Assembly: GCF_014654365.1 (NCBI RefSeq)
Contig: NZ_BNAY01000005.1
Coordinates: forward strand, 434,001-498,000
From: Amycolatopsis oliviviridis
GTDB lineage: Bacteria > Actinomycetota > Actinomycetes > Mycobacteriales > Pseudonocardiaceae
DNA length: 64,000 nucleotides
Reading direction: 5' to 3'
Shown in pieces: positions 24,141-31,976 of this stretch. Below the pieces are notes generated by a model. That model was given only the letters and a program-made list of their open reading frames with translations, had not been told where the DNA came from and made no database searches. Numbering within the stretch: position 1 is the first letter of the stretch; each line of letters starts with the position of its first letter. The position numbers and the translations under genes were made by a program.

Positions 24141-26228
24141 GTGTTGGGCATGACCGGGGTGGGTGACGACTCGCGCGGCCGCCTTGCGGGTAGGCCGTGG
24201 CTTGTCGTCGGCTTGGTTCTCGCCGTCGGCGCGACTCTCGCATTGGTGCTTTCCGACGACCTCCGCTACTTGCGGCTGGGGATCGTCGCGGCGCTGTGGG
24301 CCGCCTTGATCGGTGCGTTCCTGGCCGTCCGCTACCGGAAGCACGTGTCCCACAGCGAGGACGCCGTCGCCGAGGCACAGGCCGTCTACGAGCTGGAACT
24401 GGAACGCGAGATCGCCGCCCGCCGCGAGTTCGAGCTGGAGATGGAAGCGGAGAACCGGCAAGCCGCCGAGACCCGCTCCCACGACGAACTCGAAGCGCTC
24501 AGAGCCGAGGTGAGCGCCCTGCGTGAAAGCCTCCAGTCGCTCTTCGGCGGCGAAGTCCTTCTCGAACGCGTCGCGCTCACCGCGCAGGCCACCCGCATGC
24601 GGTCCCTCGACAACAAGCAGCTGATGAGCGCGGGGGCCGAGAACGGCAACGGCAAACCCCAGCTGATGGCGGCCAAGAGCCCCACGATCGACGTCGACGA
24701 GCGTGAACCCGAGCGCGAGCGCCCGACCGAGATGATCGACCGCGTCCTCGAACCCGCGTCCGCGCGGGCCGGGACCCCGCCCGCCGCCCGCCGCAAACCG
24801 GCCAACGGCCAGGTCAACGGCACCAACGGGGCCAACGGCTACGGCCAGAGCAATCAGGTCCAGCGGCCGAAACCGGCCGACGAATCGACTCGCCGCAGCA
24901 TGCGCAAGGCGGACGCCCGCGCCTCGAAGGCGGCCGAGGCCCTCGCCGCCGAAGCCGCCCGTCGCGAGCGGCTCGAAATGTCCAACCCCGGTATGTCGCC
25001 CGCCGAGATCTCCCGGCCGATGCCGAGGGTCGACGCCAAACGCAAGACCCCGCCGCCGGTGACCCCGGCCGAGGTGTCCCGCCCGTCCATGCCGGGTGTC
25101 TCGCGCGCCGAGGTCTCGCAGCCGTCGATGCCCACCATCGCCCGGCAGCCCCAGCGCTCCGAAGCCCAGCGCCCCGAGCCGCAGCGTCCGGAGCCCCAGC
25201 GCGCCGAACCGCCTCGCCGCCCGCAGCAGCAGTCGCTGCAGCAGCGCCTCGACGCGGGCACCGTGCAGCGCCCGCCCGCCGCGCGGCCGGAGGAGCCGAC
25301 TCGCACGCAGACGCCGCCGGTGAAGCCCGCCGCGCAGGCGAAGCCGGTCAAGAAGGTCGAACCGGACCGTCCCCGGCCGAATCGCGAGCTCGGCCTGACC
25401 AGGCCCGGCATGAAGCCGGTCGAGCGGTCCCGTCCGGCCGGTGGCACGCCGGCGCCCGCGAACAAGCCCGCCGCGCAGGAGCCGATGGAGGCCACCGGCG
25501 AGTGGAAGCCGTCGTGGACGCAGGAGCGCCCGGTCTCCGACCTGAGCGCCGCGTTCCCCAGGAAGGACGACTTCCAGGACCGGCTGCGCCCCACGCCGCC
25601 GCCCCAGCCCAAGCCTCAGCCCCAGCAGTCGGCTTCCTTGCCGAGGCCGGAGCCGCGCCCCGAACCACGTCCCGAACCACGCCCCGAGCCGCGTCGCGAC
25701 CCGGAGCCGCCGACCCCACCGTCGATCCCGGTCGTGTCCGAGCCCGTCCGCCGGGCCGAGCCCGTGCGGCGGCCGGAGCCCGAACCGGTGCGCCGTCCGA
25801 CCGCCGAGGCGCCGTCGCGGCACAGCTCGCCCGTGGAGGAGCCGCCCGCGGTCAACCCGACGCTGCCCGAAGAGATCCGCATGACGCAGAACGGCGGCGG
25901 ACGCCGTCGACGGGCGTCGGAGGACTCCTCGGTCTCGCTCACCCCGGCCCCGAGCGTCCCCGAGCCCACCGGAGGCGGCCGTCGTCGTCGCCCGGACGGC
26001 GAGCCCCCGGCTTGGCAGAACGGTGCCGAGTCGTCCGGAGGCCGCCACGGCGGCAGGCGGGCGAAGCCGGAAGAGGACGAGGCGCCTGCCCGCAACGGGT
26101 CTTCGCACAGCCGTCCGGAGACCCCCGCGGCGGGTTCGCACGCGTCCGGCCGCTCGGTGATGGACCTGCTCGCCGCCAACGGCGCGAACGAGTCCACCCC
26201 GCGGCGCAGGCGGCGTGCGGAGGATTGA
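24141..26228 (+). CDS. Rv3604c-like membrane protein with coiled coil and long Pro/Arg-rich tail
   Basis: 695 residues. Two membrane helices at about 20-40 and 45-63, then a glutamate-rich coiled coil (about 75-135), then over 500 residues of low-complexity Pro/Arg/Glu/Ala sequence with EPRPEPRPEPR-type repeats and final basic RRRRR patches. No catalytic motif. The same architecture and position belong to Rv3604c. It is probably a scaffold with a disordered cytoplasmic tail. The start is GTG at 24141 with AAGG close upstream; TTG 24144 or ATG 24150 are alternatives. Function unknown. Confidence 0.75.
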   Translation: MLGMTGVGDDSRGRLAGRPWLVVGLVLAVGATLALVLSDDLRYLRLGIVAALWAALIGAFLAVRYRKHVSHSEDAVAEAQAVYELELEREIAARREFELEMEAENRQAAETRSHDELEALRAEVSALRESLQSLFGGEVLLERVALTAQATRMRSLDNKQLMSAGAENGNGKPQLMAAKSPTIDVDEREPERERPTEMIDRVLEPASARAGTPPAARRKPANGQVNGTNGANGYGQSNQVQRPKPADESTRRSMRKADARASKAAEALAAEAARRERLEMSNPGMSPAEISRPMPRVDAKRKTPPPVTPAEVSRPSMPGVSRAEVSQPSMPTIARQPQRSEAQRPEPQRPEPQRAEPPRRPQQQSLQQRLDAGTVQRPPAARPEEPTRTQTPPVKPAAQAKPVKKVEPDRPRPNRELGLTRPGMKPVERSRPAGGTPAPANKPAAQEPMEATGEWKPSWTQERPVSDLSAAFPRKDDFQDRLRPTPPPQPKPQPQQSASLPRPEPRPEPRPEPRPEPRRDPEPPTPPSIPVVSEPVRRAEPVRRPEPEPVRRPTAEAPSRHSSPVEEPPAVNPTLPEEIRMTQNGGGRRRRASEDSSVSLTPAPSVPEPTGGGRRRRPDGEPPAWQNGAESSGGRHGGRRAKPEEDEAPARNGSSHSRPETPAAGSHASGRSVMDLLAANGANESTPRRRRRAED

Positions 26229-26257
26229 CGCTGTGTCCGACGGTAGGGTGACCCGCT

Positions 26258-27427
26258 GTGAGCGAGCCTTCCTCCCCGGCGCCCGGCCCCGACCGGGCCC
26301 GCCGGTCCCGGTCGATCACCGTGCTGCTGCCGGTGCTCGGGCTGATCGCCGTCGCGCTCTGCGGGCTGTTCGTCTTCGGCACGGTGACCGAGAAGGTCGG
26401 CCTGCCCGCGGTGACGATCGGCGTGCTCGCGGCGCTCGTCCCGGTCGCCGTGGTGGTCACCGCGTTCCTGTGGGTCGACCGCTGGGAACCGGAACCGCCG
26501 AAGCTCCTGCTGCTGTCCTTCGTCTGGGGCGCGTGCGTCGCGACGATCATCGCGCTGCTGCTCAACAGCGGCGCCGAGGCCGTCGGTGACCTGCTGCTCG
26601 GCAGCGGCGGAGGCGGCAAGATCAGTGGCCTCGTCTCCGCGCCGCTGGTCGAGGAGGCCGCGAAGGCCGCTTTCATCCTGTTGCTGTGGTGGCGCCGCCC
26701 GAGCGAGTTCGACGGCGTCGTGGACGGCATCGTCTACGCCGGGTTCACCGCGGCGGGTTTCGCCTTCACCGAGAACATCTATTACTTCGGCCGCGCCTTC
26801 GCCGAGCACGGTTTCGGCGACGGCACGAGCGCGGGCGTGCTCGCGGCCTTCTTCCTCCGCGGCGTGCTCTCGCCGTTCACGCATCCGCTGTTCGCCGTGA
26901 TGACCGGGATCGGGCTCGGGGTCGCCGCGAGCACCAAGGTCCGCTCGCTGCGGATCCTGGCGCCGATCGGCGGCTACGTCGTCGCCGTGCTGCTGCACGC
27001 GCTGTGGAACGGCGCCGCGCTGCTCGGCGGCGCCAAGACCTTCCTGAACGTCTACTTCCTGATCATGGTGCCGCTGTTCATCGGGGTCTTCTCGGTGGTG
27101 GTCATGCAGCGGCGCCGCGAGCAGCGGATCGTCGCGGCGGCGCTGCCGATGATGGTCGACGCGCGCTGGATCGCCCCCTCCGAGGTCGCGCTGCTGGCCA
27201 GCCTGTCCGGACGGCGGTCGTGGCGGAAACAGGCGCGGAAGCAGTCGGGCCGGGAAGCGGCGAAGGCCGTCGGCCGGTACCAGGCCAGCGTGACCGAGCT
27301 CGCGTTCCTGCGGCGCGGCCGGAAGCTCACCGACGAGGCGAAACAGCGGCAGCGTGAACTGCTCCAGGTGCTCAAGACGTCGCGGGCCGAGGCCGTGCGG
27401 CTGGCCGACGGTGCGCCACGCGGGTGA
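26258..27427 (+). CDS. PrsW-family intramembrane metalloprotease
   Basis: 389 residues with about eight membrane helices between 18 and 290, then a basic cytoplasmic tail of 90 residues. PrsW/CPBP-type motifs are present: PLVEEAAKA (the EExxK pair), GFAFTENIYYF, a histidine in FTHPLFAV and another in LHALWNG. Bacillus PrsW cleaves an anti-sigma factor within the membrane; the client here is not evident, as no sigma or anti-sigma genes are adjacent. GTG start at 26258. Located in the folate-pantothenate gap, 29 bases after the Rv3604c-like gene. Confidence 0.88.
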   Translation: MSEPSSPAPGPDRARRSRSITVLLPVLGLIAVALCGLFVFGTVTEKVGLPAVTIGVLAALVPVAVVVTAFLWVDRWEPEPPKLLLLSFVWGACVATIIALLLNSGAEAVGDLLLGSGGGGKISGLVSAPLVEEAAKAAFILLLWWRRPSEFDGVVDGIVYAGFTAAGFAFTENIYYFGRAFAEHGFGDGTSAGVLAAFFLRGVLSPFTHPLFAVMTGIGLGVAASTKVRSLRILAPIGGYVVAVLLHALWNGAALLGGAKTFLNVYFLIMVPLFIGVFSVVVMQRRREQRIVAAALPMMVDARWIAPSEVALLASLSGRRSWRKQARKQSGREAAKAVGRYQASVTELAFLRRGRKLTDEAKQRQRELLQVLKTSRAEAVRLADGAPRG

Positions 27428-27551
27428 CCACTGTCAGGTGAAGCTGGTCACGAGGGCCGTTTCAGACGCGTGCCGGAGGGTTACCCTCGCGCCGTCGTCT
27501 GGTACCCGCGACAGCCGAGCGGGACTGGAACGAGTTGAGGAGTTTTCGACC

Positions 27552-27578
27552 ATGAGCGTCCACTGGCGCACGCCATGA
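27552..27578 (+). CDS. Eight-codon leader ORF (MSVHWRTP) coupled to the DUF2520 gene
   Basis: ATG 27552 follows a strong TGAGGAG site (27536-27542) by 9 bases and encodes MSVHWRTP, ending in TGA at 27576-27578. That TGA overlaps the ATG of the next gene (27575). The DUF2520 gene has no ribosome site of its own, so ribosomes probably reach it by reinitiation from this leader. No regulatory codon run is evident. Confidence 0.55.
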   Translation: MSVHWRTP

Positions 27579-28489
27579 TGAGGCCCGCTCGCCTGGCCAT
27601 CGGCGTCGTTTCCGCCGGCCGGGTCGGCAGCGTCGTCGGCGCCGCCCTCGCCAGGGCCGGGCACACCGTCGTCGCCGCTTCGGGCCTTTCCAGCGCTTCG
27701 GTGCGCCGGGCGGAGCAGCTGCTTCCCGACGTCCCCCTCCTGCCGCCCGACGAGGTCGCCCGCCGCGCGGATCTGGTCCTGCTGGCCCTGCCCGACGACG
27801 CGCTCGCCGGGATGGTGCGCGGGCTCGTCGCCACCGGTTCGCTGCGCCCGGGACAGATCGTCGTGCACACCTCCGGGGCGCACGGCATCGACGTCCTCGC
27901 GCCCGCCGCCGAGGCCGGGGCGCTGCCGCTGGCCCTGCACCCCGTGATGACCTTCACCGGCCGCGCCGAGGACCTCGACAGGCTGGCCGCGTGCAGCGTC
28001 GGCGTCACCGCGACAGCGGATGACGAAGCGGCGTGGAACGTCGGTGAGGCCCTGACCGTGGAGATGGGCGCGGAGCCCGTCCGGGTCCCTGACGAAGCGC
28101 GAGCGCTCTATCACGCGGCGTTGGCGCATGGCGCGAACCACCTGATGACACTGGTCGCCGACTGCGCGGAACTGTTGCGGGAGGCGGGAATCGCCCAGCC
28201 CGAACGCCTGGTGGCTCCGTTGTTGTCGGCGGCGTTGGATAATGTTCTGCGGCACGGGGACCGGGCGCTGACCGGGCCGGTGGCCCGTGGTGATCTCGGC
28301 ACCGTGCGCAAGCATCTCGCGGTGCTGGCCGAACGGGGCCCCGACATCGCCCCGAGCTATCGCGCGCTGGCCAAGCGCACGCTGGCGCGCGGCGGCGCCG
28401 CCGGGCTCTTGGACGCCTCGGCCGCCGCCGAACTCACCGAACTCCTCAGTGATCCCGCAGATCCCGCCGAAGGGCAGCAAAACCAGTGA
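27575..28489 (+). CDS. Rossmann/DUF2520 protein (Rv3603c-like), possible reductase
   Basis: 304 residues. An N-terminal NAD(P)-binding fold (IGVVSAGRVGSVV, residues about 8-20) is followed by LVLLALPDDA and H.SGAHG blocks, then a helical DUF2520 C-terminal domain from about 160, the arrangement of ketopantoate- and pyrroline-reductase folds. It precedes panC and panD with a GTGA overlap to panC. This suggests, but does not prove, a role in pantothenate synthesis, where a ketopantoate reductase is needed. Translation appears coupled to the leader at 27552. Confidence 0.82.
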   Translation: MMRPARLAIGVVSAGRVGSVVGAALARAGHTVVAASGLSSASVRRAEQLLPDVPLLPPDEVARRADLVLLALPDDALAGMVRGLVATGSLRPGQIVVHTSGAHGIDVLAPAAEAGALPLALHPVMTFTGRAEDLDRLAACSVGVTATADDEAAWNVGEALTVEMGAEPVRVPDEARALYHAALAHGANHLMTLVADCAELLREAGIAQPERLVAPLLSAALDNVLRHGDRALTGPVARGDLGTVRKHLAVLAERGPDIAPSYRALAKRTLARGGAAGLLDASAAAELTELLSDPADPAEGQQNQ

Positions 28490-29394
28490 CCACACCGAAA
28501 TTCGCCCGAGGCACGCTGCACACCTTCCAGCCGCCGGAGCAGGTCAGCCAGGTGACGCGCGCCCTGCACGGGGTCGGCCGCAAGGTCGCGCTGGTGCCCA
28601 CGATGGGCGCCCTGCACGCGGGACACCGTGAGCTGATCCGCCGCGCGAAGCGGCTGCCGAACACCGTCGTCGCGACGTCGATCTTCGTGAATCCCTTGCA
28701 GTTCGGGGAAGGCGAGGACTTCGAGGCGTACCCGCGTCCGCTGGACAAGGACCTCGAAGTGCTGAAGGAGGACGGCGTCGAACTGGGCTTCCTGCCCAAG
28801 GCGTCGGATCTGTATCCCGAGGGCGCCACCGTCACGGTGCACCCGGGCGAGCTCGGCGACGAGCTCGAAGGGGTGGTGCGGCCGGGGCATTTCGCCGGCG
28901 TGCTCACCGTGGTGGCGAAACTGTTCAACATCGTGCGGCCGGACTACGCCTTCTTCGGGGAGAAGGACTACCAGCAGCTGGTGCTGATCAAGAAGATGGT
29001 GCGCGACCTGAACTTCGAAACCCGGGTCATCGGGGTGCCGACGGTCAGGGAGCGCGACGGGCTGGCGTTGTCCTCGCGCAACGTCTACCTGACCCCCGAG
29101 CAGCGCGAGGACGCGATCGTGTTGTCGGCGGCACTCACCGCGGGTGCCTTCGTCGGGCGCGACGGCGCGGAAGCCGTGCTGGCGACCGCCAGGCAGACCC
29201 TCGCCGCGCGGCCCGCGGTCGAGGTCGATTATCTGGAACTGAGGGGAACCGACCTCGGGCCCGCGCCCGTCGACGGTGAGGCGCGGTTGCTGATCGCGGC
29301 CAGGGTGGGGAGTACCCGGCTGATCGACAACGTCCCGGTGGTGCTCGGCGCCGCCGCGGACCATCCGGAACACGCGCTGGACGCAGGGGAATAG
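28486..29394 (+). CDS. panC: Pantothenate synthetase
   Basis: ATP-dependent joining of pantoate and beta-alanine. 302 residues. TMGALHAGHREL holds the HxGH ATP site; VVAKLFNIVRPDYAFFGEKDYQQ lies mid-protein and the KMSKS-like region ends LSSRNVYL. The GTG start overlaps the previous stop (GTGA). Twelve bases separate it from panD. All three pantothenate/CoA genes panC-panD-coaX appear to be one transcript. Confidence 0.96.
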   Translation: MTTPKFARGTLHTFQPPEQVSQVTRALHGVGRKVALVPTMGALHAGHRELIRRAKRLPNTVVATSIFVNPLQFGEGEDFEAYPRPLDKDLEVLKEDGVELGFLPKASDLYPEGATVTVHPGELGDELEGVVRPGHFAGVLTVVAKLFNIVRPDYAFFGEKDYQQLVLIKKMVRDLNFETRVIGVPTVRERDGLALSSRNVYLTPEQREDAIVLSAALTAGAFVGRDGAEAVLATARQTLAARPAVEVDYLELRGTDLGPAPVDGEARLLIAARVGSTRLIDNVPVVLGAAADHPEHALDAGE

Positions 29395-29406
29395 GGAGAG
29401 TCCACG

Positions 29407-29901
29407 ATGTACCGCACCATGCTGAAATCGAAGATCCACAGGGCGACGGTCACCCAGGCCGATCTCCACTACGTCGGTTCGGTGACCGTCGACGAGGACC
29501 TGATGGACGCGGCGGATCTGCTGCCGGGTGAACAGGTGTCCATTGTGGACGTCACCAACGGCGCGCGGCTGGAGACCTACGTGATCGCGGGCGAACGCGG
29601 CAGCGGGGTGCTCGGCATCAACGGCGCCGCCGCGCATCTGGTGCACCCGGGTGACCTGGTGATCCTGATTTCGTACGCGCAGATGGAGAACACCGAGGCG
29701 GCCGCGTTCCGGCCGCGGGTCGTCTTCGTCGACGCGGACAACCGGATCGTCGAGAAGGGCGCCAACCCCGGGCACGCGCCGGAGGGCTCCGGGCTGATGA
29801 GCGGCACCGTGACGCTGGCCGACGACGACACGATGACCTTCCCGGTCGCCGAAACCGCCGACGCCCGCCGTCTCGACGCGCTGCTGCACGCCGAAAGCTG
29901 A
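29407..29901 (+). CDS. panD: Aspartate 1-decarboxylase
   Basis: Makes beta-alanine for PanC. 164 residues, with the longer C-terminal tail seen in actinobacteria. The self-cleavage site G24-S25 (HYVGSVTVDE) that creates the pyruvoyl group is exact, with K9 and Y58-type pocket residues nearby. GGGAGAG lies 7 bases before ATG. The chain should mature by autocleavage, which in other bacteria is assisted by PanZ; no PanZ-like gene is seen. Confidence 0.96.
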   Translation: MYRTMLKSKIHRATVTQADLHYVGSVTVDEDLMDAADLLPGEQVSIVDVTNGARLETYVIAGERGSGVLGINGAAAHLVHPGDLVILISYAQMENTEAAAFRPRVVFVDADNRIVEKGANPGHAPEGSGLMSGTVTLADDDTMTFPVAETADARRLDALLHAES

Positions 29902-29905
29902 GTCC

Positions 29906-30685
29906 TTGCTGCTCACGGTCGACGTCGGCAACACCAACATCGTTCTGGGGCTGTACTCCGGCCGAGACCTGGTCGGTGACTGGCGTATGCGCACCGACGC
30001 GCGGATCACCGCCGACGAGCTCGCGCTCACCATGCGCGGGCTCCTCGGCCCGCACGCCGACGCGATCACCGGGATCAGCGCTCTGTCGACGGTTCCCGCC
30101 GTGCTGCGGGAGCTTCGCGTCATGCTTTCGCGGTACTACGGCAGGCTGCCGAAGATCGTCGTCGAGCCGGGGGTGCGCACCGGTGTGCCGCTCCTGGTCG
30201 ACAACCCCAAGGAAGTGGGCGCGGACCGGCTGGTGAACACCCTGGCCGCGCACCATCTGCACCCTGCCACCGCCTGCGTGGTGGTGGATTTCGGCACTTC
30301 GACCAATGTGGACGCCATCTCCGCCAAGGGCGAGTTCCTCGGCGGCGCGTTCGCGCCCGGCATCGAGATCTCGGTCGACGCCCTGGCCGCGCGGGCCGCG
30401 GCCCTGCGCAAGGTGGAACTGGTGCCGCCGCGGTCGGTGATCGGGAAGAACACCGTGGAATGCCTGCAATCCGGCATCCTCTACGGATTCGCCGGCCAGG
30501 TCGACGGCCTGGTGAAGCGGATCGAACGCGAGCTCTCCCCGGGCGGGGCGGCTCCGGTCGCCGTGATCGCGACCGGTGGCCTGGCGCCGCTGGTGCTGGA
30601 GGAGTCGGAGACCATCACCGAGCACGTGCCGGAGCTGACGTTGCTGGGCCTGCGGCTGGTCTACGAACGCAACCACCGCAATTAG
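29906..30685 (+). CDS. coaX: Type III pantothenate kinase
   Basis: Phosphorylates pantothenate, the first step to CoA; ASKHA-fold homodimer needing a monovalent cation. 259 residues. DVGNTNIVLG binds ATP phosphate, GADRLVN and VDFGTSTNVD hold the catalytic aspartate and second nucleotide loop, GG.APGI closes the site. TTG start 4 bases after panD. Its last codons and TAG stop lie inside the left arm of the palindrome at 30677-30739. Confidence 0.94.
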   Translation: MLLTVDVGNTNIVLGLYSGRDLVGDWRMRTDARITADELALTMRGLLGPHADAITGISALSTVPAVLRELRVMLSRYYGRLPKIVVEPGVRTGVPLLVDNPKEVGADRLVNTLAAHHLHPATACVVVDFGTSTNVDAISAKGEFLGGAFAPGIEISVDALAARAAALRKVELVPPRSVIGKNTVECLQSGILYGFAGQVDGLVKRIERELSPGGAAPVAVIATGGLAPLVLEESETITEHVPELTLLGLRLVYERNHRN

Positions 30686-30739
30686 TCCTCTGGATGCTGT
30701 TCTTGCGCGTGTAGAACCGCATCCAGAGGACTAATTGCG
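30677..30739. repeat. 27-bp-arm palindrome, family D, containing the coaX stop
   Basis: Arms 30677-30703 and 30713-30739 pair with one mismatch around a 9-base loop. The left arm contains the last two codons and TAG (30683-30685) of coaX. Same core as 22525-22579. Confidence 0.88.
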
Positions 30740-31107
30740 CCGGTCTCGGCGATGTCAGCGGCGTGAAGCGACCATCAGCACCCGCCGCTCACCGGCCTCT
30801 GGGCAGGGCCTCGCAAGCCCGACGGGCATCGAGCGCCTCGCCCCGGCGCTCACGTAGTCCTTGTGCAGGGGCAGGCAGGTTGTGAAAGCCACTTTCACAA
30901 CCTTCAACGTTGCGAAAGTGGCTTTCACAACGCGGCTCCCGCGCGAGGTCATCCGCTCGCCCGAGCACCGGCTTCGGACGTCGCGAAAGCCACCAGCCCC
31001 AAGGCGTCACCAGACGCCTGCTTACGGGGAAGGGCGGAAGCGTCAGCGGCGCGAAGCGCGCCGGAGCCACCCAAGGCAAGGTCCACCGGACCCGGCCTTC
31101 CAGTCGG
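30740..31107. other. Intergenic stretch without a credible gene
   Basis: About 370 bases between coaX and the methyltransferase. Apart from the family C palindrome at 30879-30931 and a half C arm near 30979, I see no ribosome site, conserved protein or RNA gene. Short open frames across it are encoded by the repeat arms. Confidence 0.6.
30879..30931. repeat. 23-bp-arm palindrome, family C
   Basis: Arms 30879-30901 and 30909-30931 pair with one mismatch around CTTCAAC, the reverse complement of the loop in the copy at 6761. Located between the convergent coaX and methyltransferase genes. Confidence 0.88.
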
Positions 31108-31881
31108 TCATCGTTTACCCGCGCGGAAGACCGTGGTGGTGATCGGCAGGTCGAATTCCCCCGACGCGGTTTCCGGGTTCCGGTCGAGGAATTCCCGCGC
31201 CGTGCGAAGTTTGGCTTCGCGTTCCTCCGCCGTGGCCACCAGCATGTGCGAATGGGTGGCGAGAGTCGCCACCAGGGTTTCCGCGGTCCTGGGTTGTTTG
31301 TGGCCGAAAGTCTTCTTCTCGAACGGCTCGAAGGCCTGGTGTTCCGGCAGCGATTCGTAGTCGCTCAGCCAGCGCCTGCTCATCGAGGTCTTGATCAGCT
31401 TGTTCAACTCGGCCAGCCAGCCCGCCGACTCGTCGTCGTGATTCCACAGCGCGGCAACGACTCCGCCCGGTTTCAGCACCCTGGCCATCTCCGGATAGGC
31501 CCGGTCGAGATCGAACCAGTGGACGGCCTGGCCCACGACCACGGCGTCCACCGACCCGTCCGGCAGCGGGATTTGTTCGGCCGTCCCGATGAGCGGGGTC
31601 ACGGCGGGCAGCTTCTTGGTGAGTTCTTCCAGCATTTTGGCGTCCGGTTCCACCGCGGTGACCGTGACGTCCAAGGCGAGCAGGCCCTCGCTGACCTTGC
31701 CGGTGCCCGCGGCGAGGTCGAGGACCCGTTCCGGTGTTCCCTTCGCGCCGGCCAGTGCCCAGGCCAGTGCCTTTTCCGGATAGTCGGGCCGGTGCGCGGC
31801 ATAGGCGGCGGCCTCCGCGCCGAACGAGGCGGCGCGGCGTGCGTGCAGTTCGGGTTCGATGCCGGGAGTGGATGAGTTCAC
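31108..31881 (-). CDS. Class I SAM-dependent methyltransferase
   Basis: About 257 residues. VLDLAAGTGKVSEGL is the SAM-binding motif I, V.AVEPD motif II, DAVVVGQAVHWFD the motif IV region and VLKPGGVVA motif V. The HWFD variant matches the UbiE/Methyltransf_11 group of small-molecule methyltransferases. Substrate unknown. The GTG at 31881 is preferred: a longer frame to 31995 would run over the divergent lysS start and its promoter. Single gene, convergent with coaX. Confidence 0.85.
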   Translation of the reverse strand: MNSSTPGIEPELHARRAASFGAEAAAYAAHRPDYPEKALAWALAGAKGTPERVLDLAAGTGKVSEGLLALDVTVTAVEPDAKMLEELTKKLPAVTPLIGTAEQIPLPDGSVDAVVVGQAVHWFDLDRAYPEMARVLKPGGVVAALWNHDDESAGWLAELNKLIKTSMSRRWLSDYESLPEHQAFEPFEKKTFGHKQPRTAETLVATLATHSHMLVATAEEREAKLRTAREFLDRNPETASGEFDLPITTTVFRAGKR

Positions 31882-31939
31882 GCGATCCAGGTTAATGGAG
31901 AGAAAACCCACCGGCCCGGACCCGGAAAAGGTAATCCGG

Positions 31940-31970
31940 TTGGCGTAGGGAACCGGCGGGTTCGTACGCT
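31940..31970 (+). promoter_or_regulatory. Promoter of leaderless lysS
   Basis: TTGGCG (31940-31945) and TACGCT (31965-31970) are 19 bases apart, and the ATG of lysS begins 7 bases after the -10. That is where transcription should start, and no ribosome-binding site exists upstream, so a leaderless mRNA is likely. Confidence 0.5.
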
Positions 31971-31976
31971 GTGCGC

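Noticed and set aside
30863..31360. Forward open frames across the coaX-methyltransferase gap
   Set aside because: They consist of palindrome arms plus antisense of the methyltransferase.
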